Shown piece by piece: positions 40,201 to 48,576 of a stretch of DNA of 64,000 nucleotides. This DNA comes from Coemansia sp. RSA 487 (taxonomy: Eukaryota; Kickxellomycota; Kickxellomycetes; Kickxellales; Kickxellaceae), in the NCBI GenBank assembly GCA_027577595.1, contig JANBRJ010000033.1, forward strand, positions 100,416 to 164,415, written 5' to 3'. The position numbers and the translations under genes are program-made. The notes below the pieces were generated by a model that was not told the origin of the DNA, did not search any database, and saw nothing but the letters and a program-made list of their open reading frames with translations. Position 1 is the stretch's first letter. Each line of letters opens with the position of its first letter.

Positions 40201-40922
40201 TGTTGGGTTTGGTATGGTTTCTGTGGCTGCTGTGTTTGGCACCATGAAGGGGGCGGCTGTTGGGTCTTGTAAGCACCTGGAGGCGGCTGTGGCTGGTATG
40301 GTCCTGGAGGAGGAGGCTGCCCTTGATATGAATCTGGAGGCGACTGTGACTGGTATGCCCATGGAGGAGTCTGTGACTGGTATGGCCCTGGGGGAGGCTG
40401 CTGGCCCTGATAAGACCCTGGAGGAGGCTGCTGGCCCTGATAAGATTCTGGTGGAGGCTGCTGCCCTTGGTAAGGAAGCAAAGGAGGAGGCGCTGGCCCA
40501 CAAGTTGGTACACCGCATCCACCACCAGCTATCAAGCTCACGCTAACATTGATGTTAGTACATGAGGAATGGGAGCACGAACAATCCTCGTCATCGCTGT
40601 CGCTGTCGCTGTCACTGTCGCTAGTGGTATTGGTGGGGCTGTTGCCATCGTCATCGGTGGAGCAATCAATCAGCTTATGCTTCTTGGTTTTCTTGTGCTT
40701 GAATCGCTGCTGCCCTGCTACTGCTACCGCAGTGGGCGTTGCTTGCAATTGCTGGTAGTTGTTGGATGCTAGTATGTCAGCTACCATGGACCGATCGTTC
40801 ATCAAACAACTATCGGCTGCATTGGCGCACGAGCCGATGTCCGCTTGCACTAGGACAATGAGCGCTAGCGTCCATACCGTAAGCGATGACCGCTTGTTGA
40901 GCGATCCTGAGGAATAACGCAT
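37296..40922 (-). CDS. GH3-family protein with Pro/Gln-rich N-terminus and altered active site
   Basis: 1208 residues, ATG at 40922, signal peptide to about residue 33. Residues ~85-130 are basic then Ser/Asp-rich. Residues ~155-265 are a Pro/Gln/Tyr repeat (units like YQGQQPPPGS). A Ser/Thr region follows, then a full-length GH3 fold from ~480. It aligns end to end with the two GH3 genes at the left of the window. The D in AMDAVRGASYV and the putative nucleophile D738 (MLSDQSD) remain. The family K-H pair is R659-N660 (CVRNFVGAGQ), the W after the nucleophile is Q, and WSRTYENFGEDP has become WPDGVLSFGEDP, losing the Arg. It may be a wall-bound non-catalytic or altered-specificity protein. 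Confidence 0.88.
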   Translation of the reverse strand: MRYSSGSLNKRSSLTVWTLALIVLVQADIGSCANAADSCLMNDRSMVADILASNNYQQLQATPTAVAVAGQQRFKHKKTKKHKLIDCSTDDDGNSPTNTTSDSDSDSDSDDEDCSCSHSSCTNINVSVSLIAGGGCGVPTCGPAPPPLLPYQGQQPPPESYQGQQPPPGSYQGQQPPPGPYQSQTPPWAYQSQSPPDSYQGQPPPPGPYQPQPPPGAYKTQQPPPSWCQTQQPQKPYQTQQPYNSQQKPYQQAPLPISYPDHSCAIDYGQKKTHACTSHQPYGPPPALLPTVAPRPARPDYTSSSSSSGATWGSSNYMEPNIVDQSEETGSPSISAHRPEVGKYTTSTTDSATETAYSSSSAADAYDNVSSAQPVDINDAYKKVGQINQLLRPTKTARLPELLDHTPPPPPQIALPQANYPKQRNRLHPALDPLMPGGVDMYPAIEQQQLQGNDAPAKIDEDVWKLVESLSVDEKVGQMTQIHVGMLLDAHTGDLNMTAVEYWVDQVKVGSVVDTPGNSAHSQFPLYSPQRLANITNTVQQVSLARGSRVPLVWAMDAVRGASYVKHATMFPMPLAQAATFQPQSAYVAGRIGSKDLRASGYQWALGPSADLMVEKKWPDGVLSFGEDPMLASVMVASSVRGYQGDYKRDRARVACCVRNFVGAGQQLGAHTGMRAVSDHQLFEYHLPAFEAAIHTGGAASVMQASGSLNGESLGMSPFYLRHVLRDTLAFRGVMLSDQSDLRTQFRDLHAAANATDAVFLALNNTSVDVTSEEDSSSGAFPRDAMDLVHSGSLNEDRITESVARVVQMKKDLGLFDSFKPFADPSLIEIVGAAQDIEDARNVVRESLTLLKNQNSVLPLSASERVLFLGPHLNSTGLLGGGFNVHMQGPSDREGGDHVYDGFGDTVMSGVRKVIGDDKLGNIAYRRGFRLDSSDVRADEFGQIVRLARKSDKIVIALGEHAYAGATGDVHELALDAHQINFVKQLSIAVNRPIAVVLVEGRPRLLKEVADIADSILMAYLPGIHGGIPIAETLYGQVNPSGRLPLTYPRYESQSRDTIWQGINSEYKPQWAFGHGLGYSKMLFSNITSDTSELAPGKPVTLRMTVQNLGTRDQWEPVLLYTTQAFRTAYEPELLRLRRFDKVLVKQGTAAEVAFTLTAEELAYHTRALDKVVDSSVVNITVNAFSTNQRTISLQFSPISSTNTDSVF

Positions 40923-41311
40923 CCTTTTTGGTATGTATGTCTTAATAAATGCGGAGCACGCAAAAGAAAAGAAACTGCTAAAAAGAGGAAGGAGCGAAAT
41001 CGATTGAGGCTGGACAGAGAAAAGAAAAAAACCATTCCATTCTTTTATTGAAATGGATGCTTCGGTAACTTTTTTTCTGCTCCCTTAACTTAAATACCTC
41101 ACCTATTAAAGTAACACCAATGTTTCAAAGCTGCTTTACTAGAAATATTGGGATCTGTTTTCAAAGGGGGCGGGGGTAATATTCACACGACATGTATTGT
41201 AATGGCTAGCTATATTTGATTGGAATATGAAAATAACCCTTCTCCGCATTATAAAAAACATCTGTGAGGATTATTAAACAGACAGACAAATACCGGGATA
41301 TTACTTTTTTA
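40923..41311. other. Intergenic region, no gene seen
   Basis: Promoter side of the GH3-like gene (minus) and 3' flank of the DUF4097-like gene. AT-rich with a short G-run at 41166-41175. Confidence 0.4.
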
Positions 41312-42666
41312 TCACGATGAAAAACTCAATGAAACTCTTCCGTTGGAGGAACCCACATTAATCGAACCAGCTTCAGGGTGGTCATCGGTTGAGAATACGC
41401 CTTGCTTGATTGTGTTGGTCACAAGAGTGAAATGCAGCTGGCTCCTGTTGTTTGAAGTGACCTCTGCATGGGAATTGGATGTGCGTGCCAAAAAGTTCCC
41501 GCCAATCCCCGCAACAGATGCACTCACTGGTGCATTCGACGACGAGATAGAGACGGTTTTCTCATTAGATGAAATGCCTTGGATGTCGACATCAACAGCG
41601 CTGTTGGACGTTTTGATAGTTGCAGCCTCGCCGATCACTATATCGCCCTTGATCGACCCGTTGGATGTCTCGGCAGTCACGCTGGCTGCAGAAATGCCTT
41701 CGGCAGAGATGGGCCCGTTGCTTGTGTGCACATCGATGGCGCCCTGTGCCTTGACTGTGCGCATACGTATCGCGCCGTTACTTGTGCGCACAATGAGCGA
41801 ACCACTAGTGGTGGTGTTGTGGATATTGGCGTTTCCGTTTTTTATTCCGATATCGACATTGTTTGCGCGCAGGGTACCCAAATCGACAGCTGTCAAGGTC
41901 CCGGTCGCCGTGCGTACATACAGCATTGGAAGCACATTCTGCTCTGCTAACAAGCCAGTGAAAGCTTCCTCTCCCTCTGAAGGAACGTCAATATATAGTG
42001 TGGCACGGATGCACCCATACGGCCAACCCCAGCGCGGCCTTGTGGCATGCACCACCAGCGAACTGCTATCGGTATCCGAAGTACTGTTTCTGGCAACCAC
42101 AGTGATCCTGTCGCCCCATACGGTTCCCCTGTTCTCCTCGGTCTCAACTACCGCACGGACCGTTACTTCCTTCGATCTGCCTGTATGCTTGACCAAATGG
42201 ACTCGCGACAAATTGATACCCTCGGTGCTCTCGATATGTAGCGGCGCATCTATCGGAAACCCAAACACCGCATCTGTGTGCAGGTCCATGGACCCCGATG
42301 AACAGCTCCAGCTTTGCGAAGGAGGCGGCGACGGAAACATACCGCGCATAAAGCCAAGTGTCCCAGTAACTAAGCCAAGCACAACGAAAAGTGAAATCCC
42401 TAGGCATAGGCATCCGCACAGGTGTGAGCATAGCCTCCGGCACCCGCGGCCTCTTTGACGCTGCCTTCTGCGCTGTTGGCGGATCAGTCGCGGAAGCAGT
42501 GGTTGGTTTTCTTGCCCCGTGGCTATTTGTACCACGGTGTATCCTGGGAAGCTTGCTGGATGGTAGTATTCCTCTGGCTGGTTGCCACTGCTATTGCTTG
42601 GCCCACTTGCTGTAGATGTGTAGGGCGGAGGCAGCGCCATTGACGATGATGTTGTTGTTGTTGTTG

Positions 42667-42714
<48 letters not shown>

Positions 42715-42808
42715 CGTCACTTATAAGCGGGGGAAACGTCTCTGGTGCTTTCTTTGAGGAGCCGTTGGTCCGATTACTGTTGTTATTGTTGTTATTGGTG
42801 CGTGGCAT
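41312..42808 (-). CDS. Type II membrane protein with DUF4097-like beta-helix repeats
   Basis: 498 residues, ATG at 42808. N-terminal ~115 residues are cytosolic and low-complexity: Asn run, Ala run, Thr run (from a GCT/GTT tract), then a very basic Arg/Gln patch. One membrane segment follows (SLFVVLGLVTGTLGFM, near residue 140). The outside part (170-498) ends in repeats of the form TSNG-x-I (VRTSNGAIRM, VHTSNGPISA, AETSNGSIKG, IKTSNSAVDV), typical of DUF4097-type adhesin-like right-handed beta structures. Probably a cell-surface structural or adhesive protein. DUF4097 is best known in bacteria, with fungal members. No enzymatic motif. Confidence 0.78.
42651..42713. repeat. GTT/GCT trinucleotide tract
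   Basis: Pure GTT repeats followed by GCT repeats inside the DUF4097-like gene. On the coding strand they give the Ala and Thr runs. Likely length-variable. Confidence 0.8.
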
Positions 42809-43428
42809 GATGAATACAGAATAGAGTGGATACAGAATAGATGAACATATAAGAAAAAAAGGGAGAGTTCGTTTCCTTCATTTTTTAAAAAATGTGGCGG
42901 AATTTTTTATTTTTGCCAAGTCTATTTTTTGCATTTGGATAATAGTGCTGCGGCTCAAACAGAGGAAAACAAGAAAAGCAGTTCGAGCCGCATAGTGCAT
43001 CATATGCTTCATGACAAGCCGAGTCAAGAAAAGTCATCACATTTACTGCCCAAAATGAGTGAGGAGGCGCAGAAATCCAAGGATGTCAAGAATCATTTGC
43101 AAAATGGCGAACAATGAAAGCAAGTAACAAAAAAAAAGAAAAAGAAACAACGCACAATCGATGTTAGCTTTCTTGCAATTTGGCTTGATGGATCGGGCCA
43201 GGAATGACAGACAATATAAACTCCGCCAAATGTCGCATTGGGATGTTGCTGAACAAAAAAAAACCAATTCCCTCTCTCGTCTCTCTTTCACCTCGTTCCT
43301 GCTGCTCTTTTACTTCGAACTACCTTCTATTGCTTCTCCCACTAAACCGCTTTTAAACACCTTTTTTTACTTTCCAACGTCCGAACAAATTCCACCCCAT
43401 ACACACTCCATTACCTTTTATTCGTACG
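42809..43428. other. Intergenic region with a doubtful small ORF
   Basis: Divergent promoters for the DUF4097-like gene and the secreted peptide gene. A frame at 42929-43117 is open and hydrophilic but lacks an early ATG (first at about 43006, then 36 codons). It could be a small gene or part of an exon; I leave it unannotated. Confidence 0.4.
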
Positions 43429-43635
43429 ATGAAATTCCTCCAATCCGCTTTCGTTGTCCTATTTGCATTGGCCATGATTGCACTCAGCGCTCCAATTGAG
43501 AAACGCGACAACGGTCCTGTTCTGGCGCTTCCAGGCCCTGGTGAAGATTTGGGTAGCTTCCTGTATCGCTTCTTCCATAATCTGCCGCTTCTTGGCACAT
43601 TACCCGAGGCAATCGGTTTACCAAAGCCAAAGTAA
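43429..43635 (+). CDS. Small secreted peptide precursor (ALPG family, short)
   Basis: 68 residues. Signal peptide MKFLQSAFVVLFALAMIALS, a short pro-segment APIEKR with a dibasic Kex2-type site, then a 42-residue mature part: DNGPVLALPGPGEDLGSFLY, RFFHNLPLLGTLPEAIGLP. This mature part aligns with residues ~30-64 of the protein at 44452, with the shared pattern ALPG-x-GE, S-x-L-x-R, LP-h2-G-x-L-x2-A-h-G. No cysteines. Likely exported and processed; function unknown. It could be an amphipathic surface-active peptide or a signal. Confidence 0.72.
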   Translation: MKFLQSAFVVLFALAMIALSAPIEKRDNGPVLALPGPGEDLGSFLYRFFHNLPLLGTLPEAIGLPKPK

Positions 43636-44451
43636 ATTAGGACATCTCCAGATTTGCTTTTGTTTTTCGTGTTCCTTGGCTAGCACTGAACTATATTCTA
43701 TACATTTGTCTCACTAAACAAAACGAACAATACAAACCGAAATAAATGAAAACAATTTGACATGCATGCTGCGCTCGTTTCTGAATAGGGATGTCAGCTA
43801 CATTTCGTAAAGCCATTACAATGACACATAATTTTCTCGTTTATTATTCTGGACTAGAGCGATGTTGCTAGCATAGACTACTGCTTTAATACACAAAGGG
43901 CAGAAGGGAAACGGGGGATAGTGGACCGTACGCCACACTTGCAACGATAAAAGAAATAGATGATTATTTGTTTATCTTTATTTGGACAGACCACAATCAG
44001 TCCCTCGTTTTCGTTACATTTCATTCTTGTTTTGTTGTTTTGTTTTGTTTTAGATTTTAGTTTCTCAGCCACCCACACTTTGGGCCTTTGTCCTAGTCTG
44101 GTGGCTATATAATATCCACAATCTAGCCCATTTTCCACAAAGTTTGTATGAGAATACCATCCACCTTTTTATTTCGCATCTTCCTGTCATTTAAAACCAT
44201 TTTTCTTGCCGTGTACATCCCGCTCCTTTTTTCCTCTCTCCTTTGTAGCTCTCCTTACTCGCACAACCTTGTTCCCCCATTTCCTCCTACCTCTTCGTTA
44301 TTGCGTTCCGGCCCATCTCTTCCTCCGCTTTAAAAACAAGTCAGCAAATTTACATTCTGCCCAACTTTTTAGCCCGTCTCCGTTCTCCGACATTTTCCCA
44401 TACATCTCCGCTTAGTTACCTTGCTCATTCTTTAAAAGTCTCGATTCCATA
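43636..44451. other. Intergenic region between the two secreted-peptide genes
   Basis: C/T-rich 5' leader sequence in the last 250 bp and AT-rich sequence before it. The ORF at 44148-44333 looks like translated pyrimidine-rich leader, not a gene. Confidence 0.4.
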
Positions 44452-44910
44452 ATGAACTTTCGCGGTATCCTTGCATTCATTGCTGCATTTGTAGCGTTTG
44501 TCGCCGTAACGCTTTCGGCACCAACGCCCGAAACTGGGATTGCACTTCCGGGGTCTGGGGAGGCGGCGCTTAGCTGGCTGAATCGTCTGCTAGCACCGCT
44601 TCCTATTGTCGGTCCGCTAACTAAAGCGCTTGGAATTGCTCCGCCGCCACCACCACCTCAGCAGAAGCAGCCCCAGAAGAAGCCGCAGCCGCAACGCAAA
44701 CCGCAGCGTAAGCCCCAGCGCCCTCCCCCTCAGCGCAAGCCTGCTGCTCCAAGACCCCAGCCGCAACGCCCTGCTGCTAGACCTCAGCAGAGACGCCCAG
44801 CGGGCCCTCCCCAGCCTCAGCAGGGGAAGCCTGCCGCCGCCCCCAATAACCCACTTGGCCTGAGTCCTGCCGCTCTTTCTGGCATGAGAAGCCTTGGCAT
44901 GCTCCATTAG
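44452..44910 (+). CDS. Small secreted protein with ALPG domain and Pro/Gln/Lys tail
   Basis: 152 residues. Signal peptide MNFRGILAFIAAFVAFVAVTLS, then the ALPG domain (GIALPGSGEAALSWLNRLLA and PLPIVGPLTKALGI) homologous to the 68-residue peptide at 43429. From residue 64 a run of prolines leads to a basic Pro/Gln/Lys/Arg-rich repeat (PQRKPQRKPQR), and the end is LGLSPAALSGMRSLGMLH. The basic tail could bind acidic wall polymers or be cut by Kex2-like proteases. Tandem paralogues with different tails suggest a fast-evolving secreted family. Confidence 0.72.
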   Translation: MNFRGILAFIAAFVAFVAVTLSAPTPETGIALPGSGEAALSWLNRLLAPLPIVGPLTKALGIAPPPPPPQQKQPQKKPQPQRKPQRKPQRPPPQRKPAAPRPQPQRPAARPQQRRPAGPPQPQQGKPAAAPNNPLGLSPAALSGMRSLGMLH

Positions 44911-45326
44911 TCAATACATTCCGGTTATTTAATTTTTTTTCAAATCGTAAATCGAAATCGATGTTGATTAGTATTAGATCATAAATAAGAGCATTTCTTG
45001 ATTTGGCTATATTGAAACGAATCAGGGTTTTTTCTTTTGTGTTATAATAGCCGCGATCAGCAGGACACAGCAGACTTCCACATGACACATGGCAAAACCA
45101 CATGTTCAGAAAGACATTTATGCCAAAAAGTTTCTATGCGCCATTGTTCTCAATAGGAATAAAAAGAGGCAGCCCCAAGCCTGACCAGAAATGAAAGGAT
45201 TTACTGTTTTTTCTTGCTCTGTTCCTCACCCCTTCCAAATACCAAATATTCGAGACTTTACTCTTCTTTTCCAGCACCCAAGACAAGACAAGACAAGACA
45301 AGATAAACATCTTTATATTAGCGACT
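44911..45326. other. Intergenic region with AAGAC repeat
   Basis: No gene. A pentanucleotide AAGAC/CAAGA repeat of about five units lies at 45278-45303, in the expected 5' leader of the C2H2 microprotein gene. Confidence 0.5.
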
Positions 45327-45497
45327 ATGTGCCACTCACACGCTTACAGCCATCGCTCACGGGCATGCGCCCCGCGGTTTGCCAATCAGGCTCAAAACGT
45401 ATATTACTTCTGTCCCTATTGCTCAGAGACTTTCGCCACACACGAGGAGAGCGGCAAGCACATCGTCTCGGTCCATAACGGAGATTGGATTTTATAG
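45327..45497 (+). CDS. 56-residue single C2H2 zinc-finger protein
   Basis: Short ORF, MCHSHAYSHRSRACAPRFAN start, then YFCPYCSETFATHEESGKHI and VSVHNGDWIL. The finger is C-x2-C-x12-H-x4-H, a complete classical zinc-coordination set, with the aromatic residue before the first Cys and Phe after the second pair as expected. One finger alone seldom binds DNA tightly, so protein or RNA binding, or a role in a complex, is more likely. It converges on the cap methyltransferase gene through a perfect palindrome. It could also be the last exon of a larger gene, but no upstream exon was found. Confidence 0.55.
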   Translation: MCHSHAYSHRSRACAPRFANQAQNVYYFCPYCSETFATHEESGKHIVSVHNGDWIL

Positions 45498-45524
45498 ATT
45501 ATAGGCATTTTGACCAGCATTCTA

Positions 45525-45564
45525 TTTATTTGTTTATTTTTTTTAAAAAAAATAAACAAATAAA
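45525..45564. terminator. Perfect 40-bp palindrome between convergent genes, probable two-way poly(A) region
   Basis: 20-bp arms with no spacer, centre at 45544/45545. Each strand reads T-rich then AAATAAACAAATAAA, so AATAAA-type signals occur on both strands. It lies 27 bp after the C2H2 stop and 102 bp after the cap methyltransferase stop, as expected of a shared 3' end. Confidence 0.65.
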
Positions 45565-45666
45565 GGAAGCATATTCATCTTATTCAGTCTAAGCCCCTCT
45601 CCTCCTTTCCAAAGTTGTCAAAAATAAGAGCTTGATCGAAACCGAAAGAGGCTGCAAATACCAGAG

Positions 45667-46659
45667 TTACTTTTTGACAAAGGCTACAGCCATGTAAATG
45701 CCAATGGCCTCCCATTCATCTGGAGTTATCTCGGGTCGTGATTCTTCAACAACACGCATTTTCCAAAACAGGCCGCTATAGGCCGGGTCCGCCATGCTTT
45801 CAACATACATGCTGTGGAACGGACGGCAGTACAGGAGCTCGAGCCCATGCTCCTGTGCAAGGCTGACAAAGGACGGCATATGTACCAAGTACTCCATGCA
45901 GTCGTCGACAGCCTCATCAAGCGTAAACGAGTACGCGCAGCCAAACCGCGCGATACTGCTATCCGTATCCGGATACTCTGCAAACTCGACGCTGTACACG
46001 CTGTTTCCAAACGACTTTGAGCCAGCGGAGCGGGCCTTCTTGACAAGCCAGTTTGAATTGGGGATGGTGCAAATGAACGCACCGCCCGGCGCCAGGTGTG
46101 TTGCGACGTTGGACATCATTTGGCGCGCCTTTGTTTCAGACTCGAACGCATAATGCAAGCAAAATTGCGCGCTAATAAGGTCCGCTTGGTAATCAGGAGG
46201 ATGCATCGTCTTTTCGAGCGGCTCGCCATAACAGTCTTGTGCAAAGAAGCGGGCGGGGAACTTGCAAATCCGTCGCATCTCGTTGTACCTCTCTTGTGCC
46301 TGTTCGACTGACACGCTTGCGATATCCATGCCAACGTATTCGCCTATATTTGCATGTGCCCATTTGCGCAAATCGCCACCCTTTCCGCACCCGAGATCAA
46401 GCACGCGGCTGCCTCTGGACGCATGGCGGTTGATAAGCACCGATTTTGTCCAGTTGTTGAAGATCCGCAACCCTGTTATCTTTGTGTGCAGTCGGTCACG
46501 CACGCCTAACTGTCTTCGGCTATTGTAGTGCTGAGCTACCAGATTGGCCGCTGCATTTCCGTCATTGTTCAACTTTGAAGGATTTTCGTCCCTGTCATGG
46601 GACGGCGGCGACGGCGGCTCTACCGCGCGGTCATGTGGAGGCGATAGTTTCCGCTTCAT
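45667..46659 (-). CDS. ABD1: mRNA cap guanine-N7 methyltransferase
   Basis: 330 residues from ATG 46659 (MKRKLSPPHDRAV); the longer frame starts at a TTG. It methylates N7 of the 5' cap guanine in the nucleus using S-adenosylmethionine. Family signs in order: HYNSRR, IFNNWTKSVLI, SAM motif I SRVLDLGCGKGGDLRKW (~residues 82-100), a YVGMDIASVSVEQAQERY acidic loop, QFCLHYAFES, and the C-terminal WKMRVVEE and EWEAIGIYMAVAFVKK. The N-terminal ~35 residues are disordered. Shorter than yeast Abd1 but domain-complete. Confidence 0.93.
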   Translation of the reverse strand: MKRKLSPPHDRAVEPPSPPSHDRDENPSKLNNDGNAAANLVAQHYNSRRQLGVRDRLHTKITGLRIFNNWTKSVLINRHASRGSRVLDLGCGKGGDLRKWAHANIGEYVGMDIASVSVEQAQERYNEMRRICKFPARFFAQDCYGEPLEKTMHPPDYQADLISAQFCLHYAFESETKARQMMSNVATHLAPGGAFICTIPNSNWLVKKARSAGSKSFGNSVYSVEFAEYPDTDSSIARFGCAYSFTLDEAVDDCMEYLVHMPSFVSLAQEHGLELLYCRPFHSMYVESMADPAYSGLFWKMRVVEESRPEITPDEWEAIGIYMAVAFVKK

Positions 46660-46826
46660 TATTGAGGATTGTGACAATAAGGGTTTGAATGATTAATGAA
46701 TATGCGGGTCAATAATGTCTTTTTTTTTATGATGTACAAATCAAGGTTTCTTATAATATGATAAAGTAAGCCAAACAAGAATATGGGGGATTGTACCATG
46801 ATTTGCGTTCAGCTCAGTTTGATTTA

Positions 46827-47177
46827 TTAACCGAGATCCAGTGCTTTTTTAAAAGTCTGTTCAAGCTTTCCAGTGCAGTTGGTGCCAATGATGATCGCTT
46901 GTTTGCCGGCATACTTGATGTCATTGCGATACAAGGCATTGCAAACCACTTCTCCTGCAAGTACTAGTATTAATTTTTGTTTTCCGTCTGTAGCTTTGAC
47001 AGAAACTTTAATATTAGTGAGCATCGGGATTTCGTCGCCGTGTAGTAGTACATCGCTATTGAGCTTGTACATGTTCCTGTACGCTTTGCCCGTGGAGATT
47101 TGGTAAATTTGCATCAAACTAAGCGATATTCTTGTCCTTTCACGAGTTTTATCTTTAACGCTGCCGATATTGGCCAT
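46827..47177 (-). CDS. Hypothetical 116-residue protein
   Basis: ATG at 47177, MANIGSVKDKTRERTRISLS start. The body alternates hydrophobic and polar residues (LTNIKVSVKATDGKQKLILV, YAGKQAIIIGTNCTGKLEQT), suggesting a small beta-rich domain with a C-terminal helix (KLEQTFKKALDLG). No signal peptide, membrane segment or family recognised. The low-repeat, gene-like composition makes it more likely real than chance. Confidence 0.5.
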   Translation of the reverse strand: MANIGSVKDKTRERTRISLSLMQIYQISTGKAYRNMYKLNSDVLLHGDEIPMLTNIKVSVKATDGKQKLILVLAGEVVCNALYRNDIKYAGKQAIIIGTNCTGKLEQTFKKALDLG

Positions 47178-48327
47178 TCTGACAACTATGGAACCGGGGA
47201 AGGAACAAGCAAGATTTTTCTTGCTAATTGATCCTTAGTAGAGCCCAATACGGGAGTATCTTTCCATAAAGCTCTTTTGGGTACATAGTAGTGAGATAAA
47301 GGGTAGCACAGCATCGAGCACAGGAACTGGGGCAAAGGCAAAGAAAAAGCAAGTGTGCTGTCCTTGGCATAACGCTTAAAAGTAAAAATGTCCGTTTGCA
47401 TTTCCCGCACATATACATGCATCATGACTTTTTGACACTTCAAGATGTGACTTTTTCACATATTAATCTGTCAGCAGTGGTCAGTATTGGGCAACGTTGA
47501 TTAATATTGGCCAATATTAAGTAGCATTGATCAGCATTGGTCAAATTCCACCCAGCAGGTCGGTATTGCGCCATGTCCAGCCTCTTATGAAGCAAACCAC
47601 AGCGTATGGCTGCATTGGCAACGACTTTGAAGATTGCTTGTTTTGTTTTCGTTTTTTTTCAAAGGAAATGCCAGCACATGCAAACCGACGATCAGCCAAT
47701 CCAAGTGTTTTGTGTCTTCTCAACCATTCTTCTCGGGGTTCGTTGTTGATCTCTTCAAGATACCTGTTTATTTTTATTATTTTTGTTTGAATCTGCGGGG
47801 GTGGATTCCCCCTCGTGACTTTATACCCGTCAGCGCAAAGCTCTTTTCGGGTTTTACATCAGCTGCTCGAGTGATTTGTAAATCCTCCATTCTTTTTTCT
47901 TTTTGTTCACGCATATACTCGCACGTTTCGACAACGCCTCCTCCACCCTCTTTTCCAAGTAAAGAAAAAGAAAAAGTCAGGACAAGGGTGAATCGAGAAC
48001 AAAGCAAGAGCACATGAGCTTTCGGTATTCTTGCGCTGCATGTCGTGTTGACCTTTCTCAAGAGCGAGGCTTGTTTTGTTTTTGTTATTCTCTTTTTTTT
48101 GTCTTTATTTTTACGGTTTCTTCAAAAAAGGTATTAAGCTCAATTAGCTAAATAAGCTCGGATAGGGCCAATGCAAGGGAAACCCGCCCCCTTTTTTGTA
48201 TTTCCTTGCAAGTTTAGTCTATCCTTTTTTTTTTAAAAAAAAAGCTCATCTCTTCCTTCTTTACAAAGTTTGCTTTTTTATTTGTATTAGTGTTTTTAAT
48301 AATTTCTGTACTTTACTACTTGTCTCC
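47178..48327. other. Long divergent promoter region of the Myb/SANT-like gene
   Basis: No convincing gene; ORFs at 47186-47443, 47527-47790 and 47634-48017 have no family features. It contains a perfect 20-bp palindrome at 47501-47520 within a cluster of ATTGG half-sites (47480-47545), a pyrimidine-rich leader and a T10A9 palindromic run at 48225-48243. Confidence 0.45.
47501..47520. promoter_or_regulatory. Perfect 20-bp palindrome with CCAAT-like halves
   Basis: TTAATATTGG joined to CCAATATTAA. It is surrounded by further ATTGG motifs at about 47486, 47535 and 47552. Could be a site for a dimeric factor or CCAAT-binding complex upstream of the Myb/SANT-like gene. No direct evidence of use. 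Confidence 0.45.
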
Positions 48328-48515
48328 ATGTATATGGCTTACCGGAAGCGATCCTTGGATATGCCAGGTGCCCCTGCCACTGCCGTTGCACCCGACGCTG
48401 CACAGACCATGTCAAAGCACCCACGCAGTTTTGGACCCTTTGGCAGCAGGCAGCAGTTACCTCCAATTCATACGTTTACTGCGGGTGCAATCCCTCCGCA
48501 ATTACAACAGCCCGT

Positions 48516-48576
<61 letters not shown>

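Noticed and set aside
42929-43117. 62-codon hydrophilic ORF between divergent genes
   Set aside because: No ATG at its start; the first ATG leaves 36 codons. Possibly an exon, but no splice partner was found.
45191-45478. 95-codon ORF over the C2H2 gene
   Set aside because: Different frame from the complete C2H2 finger and runs through the AAGAC repeat.
47186-48017. Several 60-130-codon ORFs before the Myb/SANT-like gene
   Set aside because: Non-ATG starts or pyrimidine-leader translations with no family features; the region looks regulatory.
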